A stretch of DNA of 64,000 nucleotides from an uncultured Subdoligranulum sp. GTDB lineage: Bacteria; Bacillota; Clostridia; Oscillospirales; Ruminococcaceae. The position numbers and the translations under genes were made by a program. Each line of letters starts with the position of its first letter. Within the stretch, counting starts at the first letter, position 1. The stretch covers positions 1-64,000 of the forward strand of contig CALZZE010000010.1 in the NCBI GenBank assembly GCA_945830575.1. Reading direction: 5' to 3'. The notes beneath the pieces were generated by a model. That model worked only from the letters and a program-made list of their open reading frames with translations, searched no databases and was not told the DNA's origin. Positions 60,636 through 64,000 of this stretch are shown here, piece after piece.

Positions 60636-62042
60636 TTACGGTAAAAAAATAACGTCGAGGTCAAACTGGCCGTAACCGGCGCACTTTACCACAATATGGT
60701 CTATAACAGACGCCCAGAGCGTGTGGCGCTCCTGCGGCGACAGCGTGGCGTATATGCTGCGGAAATCACCGGCCAGGAGCTGCCGCAGTGGCTCCAGATC
60801 GCGTCCGGCGCTCTGGCTCTGCTGTGCGGCCTGGGCCGCCTCCTGCTGCCGGATCAGCGCCTGGTACTTTTCGTCGTAGGCCGCGCGGTCTATCATGCCG
60901 TCCACATACAAGTCCTGGAGGCGGGACAGTTTCCGCTGGATCGTGCCTACGTCCACCACGGCGCGCCGCCGCTGGGCCTCCTGTACGTCAAACTGCGCTA
61001 TGTAGGCGTCCAGCTGCGGCTGGATGTGATCCAGCAGCCAATCCTCCAGGCGTGGCTCCCAGGGGGTAGACTTCCACGTGCAGCGGTGGTCGACCCAGTG
61101 CTGGCTGCAACGGTAGCGGAGATACACGCGATTAAATTTATAATCTTTTTGGGGGTAGGCTTTGAGAGTGCAGCCGCAGACAGGACAGCGCAGCAGGCCG
61201 GAAAAAACGTACTGGTGGACGCTTTGCCGCGTATGACCGGCGGACTGCCTCGTCAGAATTTCCTGGACGCGGCGGAACTGTTCCGGGGATATGATGGCCT
61301 GGCAGTATGACTTGTTGCCGCGATACTCACCACAGTATAAACTGTTGCGCAGCATGTTGCGGATTGTATTATAGGGCAAATCAACGCCGAAGCGATCCAG
61401 CAGCCAAAAGCGGGTATCCCGCGTGCTGGTGGTGCTTTCGTAGTGGTCAAACATACCGCGCACCACGTCGGCCTCGTCCTCTATGACATGGACGCGGTGA
61501 TCCTTTGTTTCAAGTCCGAAAGGGAGAGAGTGGCTGCCGTAGATCGCGCCGCCGTTCTTTACCCGTTCCGAAAATACAAACTTTATTCTGTCCGCCGTTC
61601 TGTCGCTTTCATCCTGGGCGACGGACAGGCGGATATTTAAGTTTAACCGCCCGTTCGTCGTGCTGGTGTCGTAGTCCTCCAGGATCGCTTTCCAGTTTGT
61701 CCCGGCAGCCTCCAGTACGTCCTGGACGCGGTAGTATTCCCGCACGCTGCGGAACCACCTGTCCAGCTTGATAAAAAGCACATAGTCCACGCCGCCAGCC
61801 TTTACGGCCTCAAGTACGCGCAGCAGCCCGGGCCGCCGACGTATCTCTTTGCGAGCGCTCACGCCGTCGTCGCTGTACTCTGCTACGATCTGGCACTGGA
61901 ACGTGTCGCAGAACTCCCGCAGCGCCTCCCGCTGCGCGCCAAGGCTGTAACCGTGCCGGGCCTGTTCGTCCGTGGAAACGCGAATATACAGGACAACGCG
62001 GGCACGGAACCAGGCATAATTTTGTGGGTTTCCATATAGCAT
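60636..62042 (-). CDS. Large serine recombinase (integrase)
   Basis: A 468-residue site-specific recombinase. The resolvase domain (about 15-160) has the catalytic Ser23 in YIRVSTDEQ, then GYSLGAQREAL and DYVLFIKLDRWFRS. The recombinase domain (about 190-290) is followed by a zinc ribbon (LRCPVCGCTL ... RCSQHWVDHRC), a coiled coil (about 365-410) and a short tail. It is probably responsible for insertion into comM. The start at 62042 has GGGG 8 nt upstream; a GTG 9 bp earlier is possible. Its 3' end faces the junction. Confidence 0.93.
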   Translation of the reverse strand: MLYGNPQNYAWFRARVVLYIRVSTDEQARHGYSLGAQREALREFCDTFQCQIVAEYSDDGVSARKEIRRRPGLLRVLEAVKAGGVDYVLFIKLDRWFRSVREYYRVQDVLEAAGTNWKAILEDYDTSTTNGRLNLNIRLSVAQDESDRTADRIKFVFSERVKNGGAIYGSHSLPFGLETKDHRVHVIEDEADVVRGMFDHYESTTSTRDTRFWLLDRFGVDLPYNTIRNMLRNSLYCGEYRGNKSYCQAIISPEQFRRVQEILTRQSAGHTRQSVHQYVFSGLLRCPVCGCTLKAYPQKDYKFNRVYLRYRCSQHWVDHRCTWKSTPWEPRLEDWLLDHIQPQLDAYIAQFDVQEAQRRRAVVDVGTIQRKLSRLQDLYVDGMIDRAAYDEKYQALIRQQEAAQAAQQSQSAGRDLEPLRQLLAGDFRSIYATLSPQERHTLWASVIDHIVVKCAGYGQFDLDVIFLP

Positions 62043-62097
62043 AAAAAACACCCCGAGAAATTGTACAAAGGTACTATGCCGCGCGGCGTTTTTGTGC

Positions 62098-62103
62098 TAT
62101 ACT
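62098..62103 (+). promoter_or_regulatory. Extended -10 before the first XRE gene
   Basis: TGC-TATACT, with no good -35. GTACAAAGGTAC, a short dyad, lies at about 62063-62074 between this promoter and the recombinase gene. Confidence 0.4.
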
Positions 62104-62125
62104 TTCTGCTGTGAGGGCGTGAAGT

Positions 62126-62404
62126 ATGGCACAAAAGCCGTGCAGCGCGTTCTTTGGCCGTTCCCGTGCGCCAACACGGGGGCGGCCGTTTTTGCAGGGG
62201 GCAATGGTGCGTGTATATGTGTGGGAGGCCCGCCAGGCTGCCGGGCTGACGCTCCAACAGCTGGAGAATAAAACCGGGATAAGCCGCAGCACCTTAAACC
62301 GCATTGAAAACGGCCAGATTGTGCCGCGCCTGGATCAGCTGGAGGCCATAGCCTCCGCAACAAATACGCGGATCACCGCCCTATTTGACAGCCCTTTGAA
62401 GTAA
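62126..62404 (+). CDS. XRE family helix-turn-helix protein
   Basis: A 92-residue regulator with a Cro/CI-type HTH at about 28-88 (EARQAAGLTLQQLENKTGIS, STLNRIENGQIVPRLDQLEAIA). The first ATG has GAGGG 7 nt upstream. A second ATG at 62204 would give a compact 66-residue HTH protein, and its upstream sequence is also purine-rich, so the start is uncertain. It is divergent from the recombinase and may control it. Confidence 0.82.
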   Translation: MAQKPCSAFFGRSRAPTRGRPFLQGAMVRVYVWEARQAAGLTLQQLENKTGISRSTLNRIENGQIVPRLDQLEAIASATNTRITALFDSPLK

Positions 62405-62446
62405 GTATGAACCACGCGCAGCCAAAAGGCAAGCCACGCCGGGGCT

Positions 62447-62466
62447 ATTTCTCAATATTGAGAAAT
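62447..62466. promoter_or_regulatory. Perfect 20-bp palindrome upstream of the small ORF
   Basis: ATTTCTCAAT joined to ATTGAGAAAT, 10-bp perfect arms with no spacer. It ends 14 bp before a -35 box. Likely an operator for one of the element's regulators. Confidence 0.75.
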
Positions 62467-62480
62467 GACCGCCAAAACCA

Positions 62481-62509
62481 TTGCGCCGCCGCTCCACCCG
62501 GCGTATAGT
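62481..62509 (+). promoter_or_regulatory. Promoter of the small ORF
   Basis: TTGCGC (62481-62486), 17-bp spacer, TATAGT (62504-62509). Confidence 0.65.
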
Positions 62510-62531
62510 CGAATAAAGGAGGCGACGTCCC

Positions 62532-62642
62532 ATGAACGAGGAAAGATACTGGCGGGCCATTAAGGCGATGCTGAAAAATGCAGATGCAGACATACTGCGA
62601 AGGGTGTACAATTTTGTGCAGCAGATTGTGCTGCGAAGGTAA
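62532..62642 (+). CDS. 36-residue small protein in the mobile element
   Basis: A short ORF beginning MNEERYWRAIKAMLKN and ending FVQQIVLRR. GGAGG lies 10 nt before the ATG and it has its own promoter and terminator, so it is probably expressed. It is predicted to be one or two amphipathic helices (ADADILRRVYNFVQQIV). Similar short helical proteins occur in Clostridia integrative elements (from memory); function is unknown. Confidence 0.65.
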   Translation: MNEERYWRAIKAMLKNADADILRRVYNFVQQIVLRR

Positions 62643-62646
62643 GAAG

Positions 62647-62690
62647 AAGGGCGGCGACCATAAGGTGGCCGCCCTTATTCTTATTTTTTT
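62647..62690 (+). terminator. Terminator of the small ORF
   Basis: AAGGGCGGC/GCCGCCCTT stem with T-rich tail ATTCTTATTTTTTT. Confidence 0.82.
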
Positions 62691-63331
62691 CTCAACACCA
62701 AAATTTCAATGTTGCATCCATAGTTCGAAGAATCGCCGCCGGTAATTTGCTTTACAGAAGCGTATGTTATCAAGTCTGGGGGCAAATCGAAAATCACGTG
62801 CGCAATTTCAGCGGAAAGATTACCAAGTTGATTGCCGGAACCGTCGGAAACAGAGAAGGCGGGAGAACCACGATAGGAGAAGTAATCGAGTTCAAGCGGA
62901 TCACCGGGAGAGCAACAAGCAATGTTTTCTTGACGGCTTGATCCGTCGGAATTGCGATACGTGACACCAACAACCTTAGTGCGGATAGTTTTAACGACGT
63001 TGTAATCGTCAAAGTAAAACGGATCGCCATTCGATAGATAACCATCGGGAACAGGCATAGAGGGAAGATCGGCGTCCGGGGCGGCGTCGAGCGTCGCGGG
63101 AGCGTCGGGAGCGGGGGCGGGCTTATCTTGCGGCGCTGGCGGCGCAGATTTCACTAATCCGGGGAATAAATTTAACAGACAGCCGATAATTAAATAACCG
63201 CACACAGGCATTATAATGATACGGATTAGTAAAGGGAGCGCTAAAGAAACGAGCGCCATTAAAATTAAAAAAATGATAAAAAACAAGTATGACATACGTG
63301 TAGGGGGCTTATTATTTTTGCTTTTTCCCAT
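62681..63331 (-). CDS. Membrane protein with HIRAN-like C-terminal domain
   Basis: A 216-residue protein. Two adjacent helices (about 10-32 and 33-54) precede a Pro/Ala/Asp-rich linker (about 58-90). The C-terminal part (about 105-216) has KVVGVTYRNSDGSSRQ, CSPGDPLELDYF, GNQLGNLSAEIAHVI and YGCNIEI, the strand pattern of HIRAN-type domains. HIRAN domains are linked with DNA-end binding in helicases, but here the domain is membrane-tethered. The start at 63331 has AGGTGG 8 nt upstream; a GTG at 63343 lies inside that site. Domain call is moderate. Confidence 0.6.
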   Translation of the reverse strand: MGKSKNNKPPTRMSYLFFIIFLILMALVSLALPLLIRIIIMPVCGYLIIGCLLNLFPGLVKSAPPAPQDKPAPAPDAPATLDAAPDADLPSMPVPDGYLSNGDPFYFDDYNVVKTIRTKVVGVTYRNSDGSSRQENIACCSPGDPLELDYFSYRGSPAFSVSDGSGNQLGNLSAEIAHVIFDLPPDLITYASVKQITGGDSSNYGCNIEILVLRKK

Positions 63332-63377
63332 AAAAAGTTCCACCTTTCAGCGCCCGGCGGGGCGCGTTTTTTATTTG

Positions 63378-63782
63378 TTACGCAGTCCCGGAAACAACAC
63401 CACGTTTTTCCCCAGTATCCACCGGGTAAAACTGCTCTACCAGAGTTTCGATGGCCGAGCGATGGACGGGGGACAGGGAGCGCAGCTTGCGCAGCAGCTC
63501 CAGCTCTGAATTTGTGGGCGGGGCGTCCTCTCCCAAAAATTTAGGGAATTCGCAGCACGAAGCATTTGAAACGCAGGAGGCTGCAAAACTGTCTTGAAAC
63601 AAGAAATTAGGGGTAACGTTGAGCGCGTCAAAAATTCGGAGCATTACATCTTCCTTCGGACTGCTAACACCGTTTTCGTAATTACAGACAGAAGATTTTG
63701 TAACATTCAACCTTTTTGCAAGTTCAAGCTGGGTTAATCCGGCGGCCTCACGAGCCTGCCTCAAACGATCCGCAAAAGTCAT
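63378..63782 (-). CDS. XRE family repressor (CI-like)
   Basis: A 134-residue regulator: HTH at residues 1-60 (MTFADRLRQAREAAGLTQLE, AKRLNVTKSSVCNYENG, EDVMLRIFDALNVTPNFLF) and a C-terminal helical segment (SELELLRKLRSLSPVHRSAIETLVEQF) typical of Firmicutes phage/ICE repressors. GGAGGG lies 7 nt before the ATG. It faces a divergent gene across three evenly spaced operators and is the likely immunity repressor of the element. Confidence 0.9.
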   Translation of the reverse strand: MTFADRLRQAREAAGLTQLELAKRLNVTKSSVCNYENGVSSPKEDVMLRIFDALNVTPNFLFQDSFAASCVSNASCCEFPKFLGEDAPPTNSELELLRKLRSLSPVHRSAIETLVEQFYPVDTGEKRGVVSGTA

Positions 63783-63802
63783 TTGTCATCCCTCCTACTA
63801 CT

Positions 63803-63830
63803 ATTATATGAAACAATGTATAAAAGTCAA
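63803..63830 (-). promoter_or_regulatory. Repressor gene promoter
   Basis: TTGACT (63825-63830), 16-bp spacer, TATAAT (63803-63808) on the minus strand. Confidence 0.75.
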
Positions 63831-63840
63831 GATAAAAGTA

Positions 63841-63911
63841 CAAGAAACTTGAAATTTTATCTTGACAGTTCAAGATTCTTGTGATAATATTATGGCAGTT
63901 CAAGAAACTTG
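63841..63911. promoter_or_regulatory. Operator array O1-O3 of the element
   Basis: CAAGAAACTTG at 63841-63851, CAAGATTCTTG at 63871-63881 and CAAGAAACTTG at 63901-63911. Each is a CAAG-N3-CTTG dyad and the centres are exactly 30 bp apart. O2 lies between the -35 and -10 of the rightward promoter, O3 just after it, and O1 just upstream of the leftward -35. Confidence 0.85.
63862..63890 (+). promoter_or_regulatory. Rightward early promoter
   Basis: TTGACA (63862-63867), 17-bp spacer containing operator O2, TAATAT (63885-63890). Confidence 0.75.
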
Positions 63912-63939
63912 TACTTAACACGGAACGGAGGAAAATAAA

Positions 63940-64000
63940 ATGACGGCGACAGAAAAAATTTACGACGTTATCAAAAAGGGAAACCTAAAACAGTCTGCCG
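63940..64000 (+). CDS. Start of an early gene of the element (truncated by the window)
   Basis: Twenty codons are visible from ATG at 63940 (MTATEKIYDVIKKGN, then LKQSA), preceded by GGAGG 8 nt upstream. It is divergent from the repressor and under the operator array, the position of a Cro-like or excision/replication gene. Too little is present to name it. Confidence 0.6.
   Translation, partial: MTATEKIYDVIKKGNLKQSA

Larger units (their letters stand above)
60625..64000. mobile_element. Left part of a serine-recombinase integrative element (phage or ICE)
   Basis: It starts with a serine recombinase and continues with two XRE regulators, a 36-residue ORF, a membrane HIRAN-like protein and a divergent promoter region with repeated operators. 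No structural phage or conjugation gene is visible in these 3.4 kb, so prophage, ICE or satellite cannot be told apart. It continues past the window end. Confidence 0.8.

Noticed and set aside
1-64000. CRISPR arrays, rRNA operons, plasmid-type origins
   Set aside because: No regularly spaced direct repeats with unique spacers, no rRNA-like sequence and no iteron cluster were seen.

Overview
The window looks like chromosomal DNA of a high-GC (about 60 % by eye) Clostridia bacterium, most likely Oscillospiraceae (the Gemmiger/Subdoligranulum/Faecalibacterium side). This rests on the Firmicutes gene set (CIRCE-controlled clpB, a DnaD/DnaC-like primosome pair, type III pantothenate kinase, LicT antitermination, BlaI/M56 pairs, YtrA-type GntR, DegV, DUF1836, YolD), strong GGAGG ribosome sites, TTGACA-N17-TATAAT promoters and small hairpin-rich intergenic repeats. 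The genus is inferred. No rRNA or CRISPR array is present.

Layout. 1-4.9 kb: a minus-strand methionine operon (metY, metA) that continues into a degenerate PAS-GGDEF-EAL protein and a GT2 glycosyltransferase. 4.9-7.7 kb: clpB with a CIRCE box. 7.7-12 kb: a small repeat element, two acetyltransferases, DnaC/DnaD-like genes, an odd phosphoribosyltransferase and tRNA-Gly(TCC). 12-16.1 kb: PutP symporter, a GntR-ABC operon and an Lrp regulator. 16.2-20.6 kb: an operon of a BlaI repressor, an M56 sensor protease fused to a LytM/M23 domain, and two more M23 proteins. 20.7-24.8 kb: LicT, alpha-glucoside PTS and GH4 6-phospho-alpha-glucosidase. 24.8-29.7 kb: MATE pump, alkyl-DNA repair, a PASTA PBP and sfsA. 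29.7-33.6 kb: rpsF-ssb-rpsR, galT and a nucleotidyltransferase. 33.6-40.1 kb: a zinc-ribbon membrane protein, DUF1836, DegV, prfB and a P-type ATPase. 40.1-42.4 kb: a Y-family polymerase cassette. 42.8-48.6 kb: rlmD, AraC, galK, coaX and coaBC. 48.7-53 kb: a second M56/BlaI pair and asnB. 53.2-59.7 kb: an ABC/GldG-type export operon, GH3 hexosaminidase and GT4.

The right end (about 60.6 kb onward) is the left part of a mobile element. A serine recombinase gene ends 11 bp from the point where the comM/YifB ATPase gene is cut inside its Walker A region. Behind it lie two XRE regulators, a 36-residue ORF, a HIRAN-like membrane protein and a divergent control region with three operators spaced exactly 30 bp apart. 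The rest of the element, and presumably the missing comM half, lie beyond the window.

Themes. There is saccharolytic metabolism (maltose-type PTS and GH4 under LicT; Leloir galactose genes split into two loci), methionine synthesis by direct sulfhydrylation, and a large cell-envelope component. The most unusual system is the BlaI/M56 operon at 16-20.6 kb. Its sensor carries a complete peptidoglycan endopeptidase domain where beta-lactam sensors carry a penicillin-binding domain, and it is co-transcribed with two further LytM proteins.
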